From the NCBI RefSeq assembly GCF_947489365.1, contig NZ_CANLDB010000002.1:620001-684000 (forward strand): DNA of 64,000 nucleotides. The letters are read 5' to 3'. Both the position numbers and the translations under genes were made by a program. The notes beneath the pieces were generated by a model. It searched no databases. It was not told the DNA's origin and was given only the letters and a program-made list of their open reading frames with translations. This document shows positions 18,379-27,894 of the stretch, piece by piece. Numbering within the stretch: the first letter of the stretch is position 1; each line of letters starts with the position of its first letter. The DNA is from an uncultured Nocardioides sp. (lineage in GTDB: Bacteria > Actinomycetota > Actinomycetes > Propionibacteriales > Nocardioidaceae).

Positions 18379-19923
18379 ATGACGACCGTGCCGACCGAGT
18401 CCCTGTCCCGTCGCGTCCTGCTGGGCGGCACCGCCGCCGGGCTGCTGGCCGGGGCTGCCGCGGGCGCCGCCGCCGGCCCCGCCGCGGCCGCTCCCGCCGG
18501 GCGGCAGGGCGACCTGCCCCGACGGGTCGACGTCCTCGTGGTCGGCGCCGGGATCTCCGGGATGGTCGCGGCCCGTCGGGCGCGAGCAGCCGGGCTGGAC
18601 GTGCTCGTGTGCGAGGCCCGCGACCGGGTCGGCGGCCGGGTCCTCAACCACGCGCTGCGCTCCCGCGCGGGAGCCGGCGAGGTCGTCGAGGCCGGCGGCG
18701 CGTTCGTCGGGCCCACCCAGGACCGGATCCTCGCGCTGGCCCGCGAGCTGCGCGTGGCGACCTTCGACCAGCACGTCGAGGGCCTCAGCGTCTACCGATC
18801 CGCCCGCCTGGGCCGCGTCGAGTACGCCGGCACGATCCCGCCCGACCCGGTGCTGCTGCCCGGCGCCGCGGTCGTGCTCGCCCAGGTCGACGTGTACGCC
18901 GGCCAGATCGACGTCGCCGCCCCGTGGGACCACCCCCGCGCCGCCGAGTGGGACGCCACCACCCTCGGCGCCTTCGTCGAGCGCAACGGCGGCGTGGACG
19001 GTCCCGGTCTCGTCCGGCTGCTCGCGTCGTGGACGCAGCCGACCTTCGGCTCCGACCCGCACGACCTGTCGCTGCTCTTCGCCCTCTGGTACGTCGCCAC
19101 CGCCGGGAACGAGGACAACCCCGGCACCTTCTCCCGCTCCTCCGACACCTCCGGCGGCGCCCAGGAGCGGCGGTTCGTCGGCGGGTCCGGGCTCGTCCCC
19201 CTGCGCCTGGCCCGCGACCTCGGCGACGACGTCGCCCTCGCAGCGCCCGTACGACGGGTCGACCAGGCCGGCGACCGGGTCCGGGTCCGCACCGACCGCG
19301 GCGTCGTCGAGGCCCGCCGGGTCGTCGTCGCCGTCCCGCCGCCCACCGCGCTGGAGATCGACTGGGCGCCCGGGCTGCCGGCCCGGCGGCGCCGTCTGCT
19401 GCGCTCGGGGGCGATGGGCGACCTGATGAAGGTCGACGCGGTCTACCGGCGCCCGTTCTGGCGCGACGCCGGGCTGAACGGGTTCGGGATCTCCGACGCG
19501 GGCGCCGGGCGGGTCGTGTTCGACAACTCACCGCCCGACGGCTCCCCCGGCGTCCTGCTGGCGTTCCTGGGCGGCTCGACGTGGCGCCGCTACGGCCGCC
19601 TGCCGCGCGCCGAGCGGCGCCGGGCCGTGCTGGCCGGGTTCGCCGGGCTGTTCGGCGACGAGGCGCTCCGTCCGGTCGAGTACACCGAGCAGGACTGGAC
19701 CCGTGAGCGGTGGACCGGCGGTGGACCGACCGCCGTCCACGCCGCCGACGGGTCGTTCTCGACCTTCGGTCCCGCCGTGCGCCGGCGCTTCGGGCGGGTG
19801 CACTGGGCCGGCACCGAGACCGCGACGTACTGGTCGGGCTACATGGACGGCGCCGTGCGCGCCGGCGAGCGCGCCGCCGACGAGGTCGTCACCGCGCTCG
19901 GCCGACGGGCGGGCGCACGATGA
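18379..19923 (+). CDS. Exported flavin-dependent amine oxidase (monoamine oxidase-like)
   Basis: TAT-like leader 'SRRVLLGGTAAG'; 'VDVLVVGAGISGMVAARRARAAGLDVLVCEARDRVGGR'; C-terminal 'GRVHWAGTETATYWSGYMDGAVRAGERAADEV'. Confidence 0.9.
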   Translation: MTTVPTESLSRRVLLGGTAAGLLAGAAAGAAAGPAAAAPAGRQGDLPRRVDVLVVGAGISGMVAARRARAAGLDVLVCEARDRVGGRVLNHALRSRAGAGEVVEAGGAFVGPTQDRILALARELRVATFDQHVEGLSVYRSARLGRVEYAGTIPPDPVLLPGAAVVLAQVDVYAGQIDVAAPWDHPRAAEWDATTLGAFVERNGGVDGPGLVRLLASWTQPTFGSDPHDLSLLFALWYVATAGNEDNPGTFSRSSDTSGGAQERRFVGGSGLVPLRLARDLGDDVALAAPVRRVDQAGDRVRVRTDRGVVEARRVVVAVPPPTALEIDWAPGLPARRRRLLRSGAMGDLMKVDAVYRRPFWRDAGLNGFGISDAGAGRVVFDNSPPDGSPGVLLAFLGGSTWRRYGRLPRAERRRAVLAGFAGLFGDEALRPVEYTEQDWTRERWTGGGPTAVHAADGSFSTFGPAVRRRFGRVHWAGTETATYWSGYMDGAVRAGERAADEVVTALGRRAGAR

Positions 19924-22013
19924 GGCGCCGGCTGCTCGGCGGCCTCGCGCTGGGCCTGTCGCTGGCCGCCGGTCCGCTGACCACCACGCCGACCGTCGTG
20001 GCGCAGGCCGCTCCCGGGGCGTCGACCGGGGCGACGACCGGGGCGACGCAGCGCGACGGCGGTCGCTACCTCGTCGGACGTGGCATCGCCGACGTCACCG
20101 GTCCGGTGGCCGACGTCCAGCTCATGGGGTACGCCGACACCGCCCAGCTCGGCGCGGGTCTCCAGCAGCGCCAGTGGTCGCGGGCGTTCGTGGTCGTCGA
20201 CCGCCGGACCGGCGAGCGGGTCGTCCACGTCACCGCCGACCTGGGGCTGATGTTCCAGAGCGTCCGCGACGGGGTGCTGGCGCGCCTGCGCCAGCGGTAC
20301 GGCGCGGTGTACGGCGAGCGCAACGTGATGCTCACCGTCACCCACACCCACGCGGGCGTCGGCGGGCAGTCGCACCACGCGCTGTACGACCTCCCCTACG
20401 GCCACCAGCCGCAGGCCCTCGACGCCGCCGTCGACGGGATCGTCGAGTCGATCGGGCGCGCCCACGACGACCTCGCGCCGTCCACCCTCGGCCTGGCGAC
20501 GACGACGCTGACGGACGCGAGCGTCAACCGGTCGGCCGAGTCGTTCGCCCTGAACCCCCGGCGCGACCGCCGGCGCTTCCCCGGCGGCATCGACCCGCAG
20601 TCCACGACGCTCACGGTGCGCCGTGGCGGCGTCCTCGTCGGCGCGCTCACCTGGTTCGCGGTGCACGGCACCAGCCTGACCGCCGAGAACCGGTTGGTCA
20701 GCGGCGACAACAAGGGGTACGCGGCCTACGCCTGGGAGCGGCTCGGCCGCGGCGTGGACCGCCGCGACGCCGACCCCGACCTCGTCGCCGCGTTCGCGCA
20801 GACCAACGCCGGGGACATGTCGCCGAACCTGCGGCTCCGGCCCGGCACGGGCCCGACCACCGACGAGTTCCGCAACGCGGCGATCATCGGCCGGCGCCAG
20901 CAGCAGGCGGCGCGGACGGCGTCCGGCGCCGGGGACCGCGTCGAGCCCGTCACCGGCGGCGTCGACTCCCGGCTGGTCTACGTCGACATGTCGGACGTCG
21001 ACGTGGCCGGCCGGTTCACGCCGGACGGCGAGCCCGGCCGCACCTGCACCGGCGCGCTCGGCACGTCCTTCGCCGCCGGCAGCCAGGAGGACGGCGGCGG
21101 CGCCCCGCCCGGCTTCACCGAGGGCGACGGCGAGGGCGAGTTCGCGGTCAACCCCGTGGTCGGGCTGGTCTCCGACCTGCTCTACACCGCCTCCCCGGAG
21201 CTCCGGGACTGCCAGGCACCGAAGGACGTCCTGGCCCCCGTGGGCACCGCCGACCTGGTCCAGCAGCGGCTCCCGGTGCAGCTCGTCCGGATCGGCCCGC
21301 TCTACCTCGTCGGCGTCCCCGTCGAGCCGACGATCGTCGCCGGCCTCCGGCTGCGGCAGGCCGTCGCCAGGGTGGTGGGCGCCCCGCTGCGCCACGTCCT
21401 GACCCAGGGCTACGCCAACGCGTTCGCGCACTACCTCACGACGCCGGAGGAGTACGACGCCCAGCAGTACGAGGGCGGCTCCACCCTGTTCGGCCGCCTC
21501 GAGCTGCCGGCGTTCACCCAGGTCGCCGACCGCCTGGCGCGGTCGATGCGCGACGGCACCAGCCTGCCGCTCGGCGAGAAGGAGCGCGACCGGTCCGCCG
21601 AGCAGGTCCCACCGCTGACCGGGCGGAACCGGCTCGACACCGCCCCGCCCGGCAGCGAGCTCGGCGAGGTCGTCACGCAGCCGCGGGCGTCGTACCGCGC
21701 GGGTGGGACCGTCGAGGCGGTCCTCGTCGGCGCCCACCCGAACAACGACCTGCGCCGCGGCGGCACCTACCTGACCGTCGAGCGCCGGACCGGCGACCGC
21801 TGGGTGCGGGTCGCCTCGGACGACGACTGGGCCACCCGGTTCGGCTGGAGGCGCACCGGCCCCACGACGTCCGAGGTCACGCTGAGCTGGGACGTCCCGG
21901 CCACGGGCCGCGCCGGCCGCTACCGCCTGCGCTACCTCGGCGACGCGAAGGGCCCCGACGGCGCCCTGACCCCGGTCCGCGGCACCACCCGGACGTTCAC
22001 CGTGCGCCGCTGA
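19920..22013 (+). CDS. Neutral/alkaline ceramidase family protein, secreted
   Basis: Signal peptide; 'GRGIADVTGPVADVQLMGYADTAQLGAGLQQRQWSRAFVV', 'VMLTVTHTHAGVGGQSHHALYDLPYG', 'FAVHGTSL'; ATGA overlap with amine oxidase. Confidence 0.9.
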   Translation: MRRRLLGGLALGLSLAAGPLTTTPTVVAQAAPGASTGATTGATQRDGGRYLVGRGIADVTGPVADVQLMGYADTAQLGAGLQQRQWSRAFVVVDRRTGERVVHVTADLGLMFQSVRDGVLARLRQRYGAVYGERNVMLTVTHTHAGVGGQSHHALYDLPYGHQPQALDAAVDGIVESIGRAHDDLAPSTLGLATTTLTDASVNRSAESFALNPRRDRRRFPGGIDPQSTTLTVRRGGVLVGALTWFAVHGTSLTAENRLVSGDNKGYAAYAWERLGRGVDRRDADPDLVAAFAQTNAGDMSPNLRLRPGTGPTTDEFRNAAIIGRRQQQAARTASGAGDRVEPVTGGVDSRLVYVDMSDVDVAGRFTPDGEPGRTCTGALGTSFAAGSQEDGGGAPPGFTEGDGEGEFAVNPVVGLVSDLLYTASPELRDCQAPKDVLAPVGTADLVQQRLPVQLVRIGPLYLVGVPVEPTIVAGLRLRQAVARVVGAPLRHVLTQGYANAFAHYLTTPEEYDAQQYEGGSTLFGRLELPAFTQVADRLARSMRDGTSLPLGEKERDRSAEQVPPLTGRNRLDTAPPGSELGEVVTQPRASYRAGGTVEAVLVGAHPNNDLRRGGTYLTVERRTGDRWVRVASDDDWATRFGWRRTGPTTSEVTLSWDVPATGRAGRYRLRYLGDAKGPDGALTPVRGTTRTFTVRR

Positions 22014-22081
22014 GTCGGACCGGAGGTCGAGGTGCGAGGCCGGCCACGGCCGAGCCACGAGACCCGGTGACCCGTGGAACC

Positions 22082-22870
22082 TCAGGGCGTGTGGCGCAGG
22101 CGCACCGACAGGCAGGTGACGCAGCCCTCGAGCTTCTCGAACTCGCCGATGTCGACGGCGACGACGCGCAGCCCCCGGGCCTCGTACGACGCCGCGGTGA
22201 GTGGGGCCGCGCTCGACATCAGCACGGTCCGCTCGTCGAGGACGACGACGTGGGCGCCGGGCTCCTCCGGCACCGGCTCGTACGACGCCCACACGCCCGG
22301 GTCGTCGACGACCGGGTCCCAGCCCACGACGGTGCCGTCGGGCAGCGCGGTCACGGCGGACTTGAGGTGGAGCGCCCTGCTGAGCGGCACGGTCTCGACC
22401 CGGGCGCCCTGCGGCGCGAGGTGGTCGGCGAGCTGGGCGATGCCGTCGGCGTTCGTACGACCGCCCGGACCGCCGTTCAGGCCGACCCACACCACCCCGT
22501 CGTGCTTGAGGACGTCGCCGCCGTCGAGGGTGCCGGGCCCGGTGATCGCGACGACGCGGTAGCCGAGGTCGCGCAGCACGCCCTCGGTCCCGGCCACCTC
22601 GCCGGCCCGCTCGGGCGCGCCGGGTCGGGCGAGAACCGCCGCGTCGCCGTACATCACGACGGTGTCCTCGACGAACGCCGAGTCCGGGTGCTCGGGCGCC
22701 GGCGGCACCTCGACCGTCTCCCACCCCTCGGCGTGCAGCGCGTCGACGTACCCCTGCCACTGCGCGAGCGCCAGGTCGGCGTCGACCGGCGTGCGCTCCA
22801 GGTGGGTGAGCAGGCCGTCGGCGAGATGCGGTGAGGGCCGACGGACGAGCGCGCGGCGTGCGGTGACCAT
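22082..22870 (-). CDS. Dimethylargininase (DDAH-like, arginine-modifying superfamily)
   Basis: 'HPDSAFVEDTVVMYGDAAVLARPGAPERAGEV', 'TLDGGDVLKHDGVVWVGLNGGPGGRTNADGI', catalytic 'LEGCVTCLSVRL'. Confidence 0.85.
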   Translation of the reverse strand: MVTARRALVRRPSPHLADGLLTHLERTPVDADLALAQWQGYVDALHAEGWETVEVPPAPEHPDSAFVEDTVVMYGDAAVLARPGAPERAGEVAGTEGVLRDLGYRVVAITGPGTLDGGDVLKHDGVVWVGLNGGPGGRTNADGIAQLADHLAPQGARVETVPLSRALHLKSAVTALPDGTVVGWDPVVDDPGVWASYEPVPEEPGAHVVVLDERTVLMSSAAPLTAASYEARGLRVVAVDIGEFEKLEGCVTCLSVRLRHTP

Positions 22871-22879
22871 GGCGTGAGC

Positions 22880-23539
22880 CTAGGGAGCGCCGGGCACCCC
22901 GTCACCGGGCCGCACCAGGCCGCTCTCGTAGGCCCGCACCACCAGCTGCGCGCGGTCCCGGAGGCCGTGGGCGAGCAGCACGTCGCTGACGTAGCCCTTC
23001 ACCGTCGCGGGGGCGAGGTGCAGGCTCCGCGCGATCTCGGCGTTGGAGGCCCCGGCGGCGACCAGCCGGACCACCTCCCGCTGCCGGTCGGTCAGCCGCA
23101 GCGGCGGCGCGGCCGGGACTCCCCCGGCCAGGACGCTCTCGATCACGCGACGGGTGACGCTCGGCGCGAGCAGCGCCTCCCCGGCGGCGACGGCGCGGAC
23201 CCCGGCGTACAGCTGCTCCCGCGGGGAGCTCTTCAGCAGGAAGCCGCTGGCACCGGCGCGCAGCGCCGCCACGACCACCTCGTCGGACTCGACGGTCGTC
23301 AGCACGAGCACCCTCGCCGGCCCCTCCGCCAGGCGCCGGGTCGCCTCGATCCCGTCGACCCCGGGCATGCGGACGTCCATGAGGACCACGTCGGCGCGCG
23401 TCCGGCGGGCCGCCTCGACGGCCGCCGCCCCGTCACCCGCCGTCGCCACGACCCTCAGGCCGGGCTCCGCCCCGACGATCGCGACCAGGCCCTCGCGGAT
23501 GATCTCCTCGTCGTCGGCCACGACCACGGTGATCGTCAC
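22880..23539 (-). CDS. NarL/FixJ-type LuxR response regulator
   Basis: 'VVVADDEEIIREGLVAIV...VLMDVRMPGVDGIEATRR' receiver and 'LTDRQREVVRLVAAGASNAEIARSLHLAPATVKGYV' HTH. Confidence 0.95.
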   Translation of the reverse strand: MTITVVVADDEEIIREGLVAIVGAEPGLRVVATAGDGAAAVEAARRTRADVVLMDVRMPGVDGIEATRRLAEGPARVLVLTTVESDEVVVAALRAGASGFLLKSSPREQLYAGVRAVAAGEALLAPSVTRRVIESVLAGGVPAAPPLRLTDRQREVVRLVAAGASNAEIARSLHLAPATVKGYVSDVLLAHGLRDRAQLVVRAYESGLVRPGDGVPGAP

Positions 23540-24678
23540 TCCCGGCCATCCGCCGTCGTCGGCACCCGCGCGCGCAGCACGAAGCCGTCCCCCTCGGGCC
23601 CGCTCCACACCTCCCCGCCGAGCCGCTCGACGCGGTCGCGGAGCCCGTCCAGCCCGCGGCCGGCGCCGCCGTAGGCGCTGAGCCGTGAGCGCCGTCCCGT
23701 GCTGCGGACCACGACCTCGACGGCGCTGTCGGAGTGGGCCACGACCAGGTCGGCACGGGGCTCCGCCGCGTGGCGCAGGGCGTTCGTGACGCCCTCCTGC
23801 AGGACGCGGAAGGCGCAGTGGTCGACGTCGTCGGGCAGGGCCCGGGCGACCCCGGACGTCGTCACGGAGAGGGCCAGCCCGGCGGACCGGGCGCCGTCCA
23901 CCAGACCGGGCAGCCGCGCGAGCCCCCCGCCGCCCGGCTCGCCCTCGAGCAGGCCGAGCATGCGGTGCAGCTCGTCGAGGGCCTCCCGGCTGGCCGTGCC
24001 GATCGCGGCGAGGGCGCGGCGGGCGGCGTCGGGGTCGGCCTCGAGGACGGCCTGGCCCGCCTCCGCCTGGACCGCCACGAGCGTGACCGCGTGGGACACG
24101 ACGTCGTGCAGCTCGCGTGCGATCCGCCGGCGCTCCGCGGTCGCGGCGCCCGCCGCCGCGGTCGCCGCCTCGCGCTCGAGCACCAGTCGCTCCCTCTCGA
24201 GCAGCCGGATCCGCTCGCTCCGCGCCCTGACCCCCCAGCCCAGGCCGCACGGGACCAGGAAGAACAGCAGCAGCGTCGCGACGACGTCGTCCCCGGTGCC
24301 CGACGAGTCGAGCCGGACCGACACGGTCACGGCCGCCGCCAGCACGACCACCCCGGGCAGGGCCCGGCGGACGGGGGCGTGCGCGAACGCCGAGTACGCC
24401 GCGACGACCACCGCCAGCAGCACGCCGACGGCGTCGGGCGAGTCGAGGGCCACCGTCTCGAGCAGCACACCCGCGGCGACCCAGAGGCACGCGAGACCGG
24501 GGTACGTCGTCCGCACCAGCAGTCCGAGGACGGACAGCGCCTCGAGCCCGGCCCGGGGACCGGGGAGGACGTCGACGGTCAGCAGCGTCTCCACGGCGGC
24601 GAGCACGGCGAGGGCCGCGGCCAGGGCAGCGTCCGGGAGCCTGACGGCGGCGTGGAGCCGCGCAGCTGCCCGGGGCAT
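23536..24678 (-). CDS. Sensor histidine kinase (HisKA_3/DesK-NarX type)
   Basis: 'RRRIARELHDVVSHAVTLVAVQAEAG' H-box; GTGA overlap with response regulator. Confidence 0.93.
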   Translation of the reverse strand: MPRAAARLHAAVRLPDAALAAALAVLAAVETLLTVDVLPGPRAGLEALSVLGLLVRTTYPGLACLWVAAGVLLETVALDSPDAVGVLLAVVVAAYSAFAHAPVRRALPGVVVLAAAVTVSVRLDSSGTGDDVVATLLLFFLVPCGLGWGVRARSERIRLLERERLVLEREAATAAAGAATAERRRIARELHDVVSHAVTLVAVQAEAGQAVLEADPDAARRALAAIGTASREALDELHRMLGLLEGEPGGGGLARLPGLVDGARSAGLALSVTTSGVARALPDDVDHCAFRVLQEGVTNALRHAAEPRADLVVAHSDSAVEVVVRSTGRRSRLSAYGGAGRGLDGLRDRVERLGGEVWSGPEGDGFVLRARVPTTADGRE

Positions 24679-24839
24679 GCCCGCAACCTAGACCCGACGG
24701 GGCGTCCGCGACACCGACCCGGGTCGGTGGTCGCGGCGCGCACGAGCCGTCGGCGGTCGGTGGCGGTCGGGCCGCTGGTCGGTGGCCGGACCCGCCACCG
24801 GCGCCGAGGCTGGGGGTCACCCGAGACGAGGAGGACACC

Positions 24840-25532
24840 GTGTCCGACACCGCCGCACTGCCCACCCCACCCACCACCGACCGCGCGCACCCCGGGCGCC
24901 CTCACCGCGCGGGCGGTCGCTCCGTCGGTCGCGCCGTCGCCGTCCTCACCGGCCCGGCGCTGCTGCTGACGTCGGAGCTGCTGGCGCCCCGCTTCCCCGC
25001 CGGGCTCGACACCGCGGGCGAGGGCGCCTTCCTCCTCGCCCACCAGGGACGCTTCACCGCTGCCTCCCTGCTCGGGTCGCTGGCCGGGGTCCTGCTCGCC
25101 GTCTCGGTGGTCCTCGTCGCCGCCCGCACCCCCGGACGCGGACGACGTCCGCTGTGGGTCGCGGCCGGGTGCGCGGTCCTCGGCGGGGCCGGCCTGACGA
25201 TGCACCACGCGACCACTCTCGGGGGGCTCGACGCCCTGGCCGGTGGCGCGACGCCGGAGTCGCTCGTGCCGATGGCCGAGGGGCCCGGCGCCGCCGCGTC
25301 GATCCTCGGCCTCGTCGTCGGGACCACCCTGGTGGCGGTCCTGCTGGCCGTGGCGGCCCGCCGGAGCCGACGGACGGGCTGGTGGCCGCTCGCGGTGGCC
25401 GTCCTCGGCGTCGCCGCGAACCTGTCCGGGTTCGCCTGGGGCACCGTGGCCTTCGTCATCGCGATCGGCGTGCTGCTGGCCGTGCACCTTCGTCCTGCGC
25501 CCTGTGCCGGCGGCGTCGCGGACCACCCGTGA
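24840..25532 (+). CDS. Hypothetical membrane protein
   Basis: 230 aa, several TM segments. Confidence 0.7.
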   Translation: MSDTAALPTPPTTDRAHPGRPHRAGGRSVGRAVAVLTGPALLLTSELLAPRFPAGLDTAGEGAFLLAHQGRFTAASLLGSLAGVLLAVSVVLVAARTPGRGRRPLWVAAGCAVLGGAGLTMHHATTLGGLDALAGGATPESLVPMAEGPGAAASILGLVVGTTLVAVLLAVAARRSRRTGWWPLAVAVLGVAANLSGFAWGTVAFVIAIGVLLAVHLRPAPCAGGVADHP

Positions 25533-25560
25533 GGACGGCGCGGCCCGGGGACGTCGTGGC

Positions 25561-25638
25561 TCCCCGGGTAGGAGTCGAACCTACGTCGCTAGTCCTGATT
25601 CAAAGTCAGGCGGGCCCTGCCGGCAGACCAACCGGGGA
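25561..25638 (-). tRNA. tRNA-Gln(TTG), atypical
   Basis: Acceptor TCCCCGG/CCGGGGA; anticodon arm CCTGA-CTTTGAA-TCAGG; T arm GTAGG-TTCGACT-CCTAC; 9-nt variable region; irregular D arm. Confidence 0.8.
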
Positions 25639-25668
25639 TCGGGTGCTCACCCTAGGACGGGCGGGAGC

Positions 25669-27822
25669 TCAGGGCAGGTCGAGGGTGATGGTGTCCGGGT
25701 CGACGTCGGACCAGCCGAGGCGGGCCAGCTCGCGGTGGAGCATCGGCAGCATCGTGTAGACGTAGGTCTGCGTCAGGTGGCTGCTCTGGCGGTAGACCAG
25801 GACGCCACCGATGGCCGGGGAGCACCGGGGCCGGCTCTCGGGGCAGATGAACGGGTTCAGGTCGACTAGAGGGGCGCCGGTCTCCTCGGCCGCGTCCTCC
25901 ATGATCCCCAGCCCGCTCTCGTCGTACCCGCGCTGGGCGTCGAACCCGCACCCGCCGTACCGCTCGCTGCGGTCGACGCACTGGTAGACGCGCTTGCCGG
26001 ACGGGGGGCCCGGGTTGTCGGCCAGCAGGACGACGTCGATGCCCATCTCCTGCATCTCGTCGATCGCGGCGGCGAAGCCGCGGCCGGAGTTCTTGTAGGC
26101 CCCGCGCACCGAGATGATCACGCGGTCCGGGGCGTCGCCCTCGGCGAACGAGTCGAGGACGTTGTTCGAGTACTCGTCGCACTTCTGGTCGGTCTTGCCG
26201 GTGCGGCTCGGCACGCAGCCGGCCTTGCCGAGCGTGCGGATGCGCCAGCCCTCGATGTCCCCGAGCCGGTCGAGGGCCGGGAACCACTGGACCATCTTCG
26301 AGTCGCCCATCATCGCGACCTCGACGTCGCCGTCGACGTCGCCGAAGGTGCAGCGCTCGGGCGGGAGCTCGGCGAGCGGGCCGCGGACCTGGCACTCGTC
26401 GACGAGCGGCTGGTCGAGGGTGGCCACGGACGGGTCCGGGACGAGCGTGCCGGAGCGGTCGAACGCGTCGCGGGGGTCGGAGATGACCGTCCACTCCTCG
26501 CCGTCCGGGTTCGCCACGAGTGCGCGGGCGCCAGGCTCGGTGACGTCGTCGTACGCCGGGAGCGTGGGCACGCTGAGCGCGACGGCGACGCCCGCGGCGC
26601 AGGTGACGGCCATGGCCACCAGCGCGACGAGGAGCGAGCGCAGCGGGCGGGCGACGAGGGCGGGGTGGAAGCGCACGGGGCGCTCGACGAGCTTGCCGGT
26701 CAGCCACGCCAGGCCGATCGAGGCGGCGGCGAGGACGGGGGCCTGCAGCAGCCCGGGCTTGCCGAAGACCTCCTTGCTCAGCACGATCAGCGGCCAGTGC
26801 CAGAGGTACGTCGCGTACGACAGGCCGCCGATCCAGACCAGCGGGCGCCACGACAGGGCCCGGCCCGGCAGCGTCGAGTGGCCGGTGCCGCCCGCGGCGA
26901 TCAGCGCCGCGGTCCCGAGCACCGGCAGGGCGGCGGCGTACCCGGGCCAGGGGGTGCTGCCGGAGAAGACGGTGACGCCGAGCACGATCCCGACCGCGCC
27001 GAGCCAGGCCAGCACCTGGACGACGCTCCGGCCGGCCAGCGCCAGCCGGTTGGCGGCGATCGCGAGGCCGGCGCCGACGGCGAGCTCCCAGACGCGGGTC
27101 GTCGTCACGAAGTACGCCGTGGCCGGCTCGACCGCCGTCGCGTAGACCGACCACCCGAACGACGCGACCCCGACGCCGCCGATGGCCACGATGAGCGTCG
27201 GCCGGAGCCGCAGGCCGAACCGGCGGACCAGCACCAGGCACAGCAGGATCAGCAGCGGCCAGACGACGTAGAACTGCTCCTCGACCGACAGCGACCAGTA
27301 GTGCTGGAGGGCCGACGGGGCGGCGTCCTCGGCGAGGTAGTCGACGGAGCGGGCGGCGAGCTCCCAGTTCAGGACGTACAACGTCGAGGCCACGACGTCA
27401 CGGCCCAGGTTGACGTGGGTCGAGCCGGGCAGGAGCCACCAGCCCGCGGCCGCGGTGACGAGGAGCACCAGGCTGGCGGCGGGCAGGAGCCGCCGGGCAC
27501 GGCGCGCGTAGAAGTCGAGCATCGAGACCCGGCCCGAGCGCTCGGCCTCGCGGATCAGCAGACCGGTGATCAGGTAGCCGGAGATGACGAAGAAGATGTC
27601 GACGCCGGCGAAGCCGCTGCTCAGCACCGGCGCACCCAGGTGGTAGAGCAGGACGGTCAGCACCGCGATGCCGCGCAGGCCCTCGATGTCGAGCCGCAGG
27701 CCGGCGCCGTGGCCGCCCGTGGAGGCCTTCGGGGCGACCGGACCGCCCTTCTCGGCGGGTCCCCGCTCGGCGCGACGCGGTGCCGTGACCGTGTCGCGGG
27801 CGGAGCGGTGGGACCCGGACAT
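25669..27822 (-). CDS. Acyltransferase-3 (OafA/YrhL-like) with C-terminal SGNH domain
   Basis: 'LRLDIEGLRGIAVLTVLLYHLGAPVLSSGFAGVDIFFVISGYLIT', 'YWSLSVEEQFYVVWPLLI', SGNH 'VAMMGDSKMVQWFPAL'. Confidence 0.92.
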   Translation of the reverse strand: MSGSHRSARDTVTAPRRAERGPAEKGGPVAPKASTGGHGAGLRLDIEGLRGIAVLTVLLYHLGAPVLSSGFAGVDIFFVISGYLITGLLIREAERSGRVSMLDFYARRARRLLPAASLVLLVTAAAGWWLLPGSTHVNLGRDVVASTLYVLNWELAARSVDYLAEDAAPSALQHYWSLSVEEQFYVVWPLLILLCLVLVRRFGLRLRPTLIVAIGGVGVASFGWSVYATAVEPATAYFVTTTRVWELAVGAGLAIAANRLALAGRSVVQVLAWLGAVGIVLGVTVFSGSTPWPGYAAALPVLGTAALIAAGGTGHSTLPGRALSWRPLVWIGGLSYATYLWHWPLIVLSKEVFGKPGLLQAPVLAAASIGLAWLTGKLVERPVRFHPALVARPLRSLLVALVAMAVTCAAGVAVALSVPTLPAYDDVTEPGARALVANPDGEEWTVISDPRDAFDRSGTLVPDPSVATLDQPLVDECQVRGPLAELPPERCTFGDVDGDVEVAMMGDSKMVQWFPALDRLGDIEGWRIRTLGKAGCVPSRTGKTDQKCDEYSNNVLDSFAEGDAPDRVIISVRGAYKNSGRGFAAAIDEMQEMGIDVVLLADNPGPPSGKRVYQCVDRSERYGGCGFDAQRGYDESGLGIMEDAAEETGAPLVDLNPFICPESRPRCSPAIGGVLVYRQSSHLTQTYVYTMLPMLHRELARLGWSDVDPDTITLDLP

Positions 27823-27894
27823 CGGGGCGAGTGTAGGCGCGGGGGCACCTCGGTCCGGGAATCCTCGCCGGGGCACCGGGCATAGGCTCGCGGC

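Noticed and set aside
25561-25638. Selenocysteine tRNA
   Set aside because: The anticodon loop CTTTGAA gives TTG, not TCA, and there is no long variable arm.
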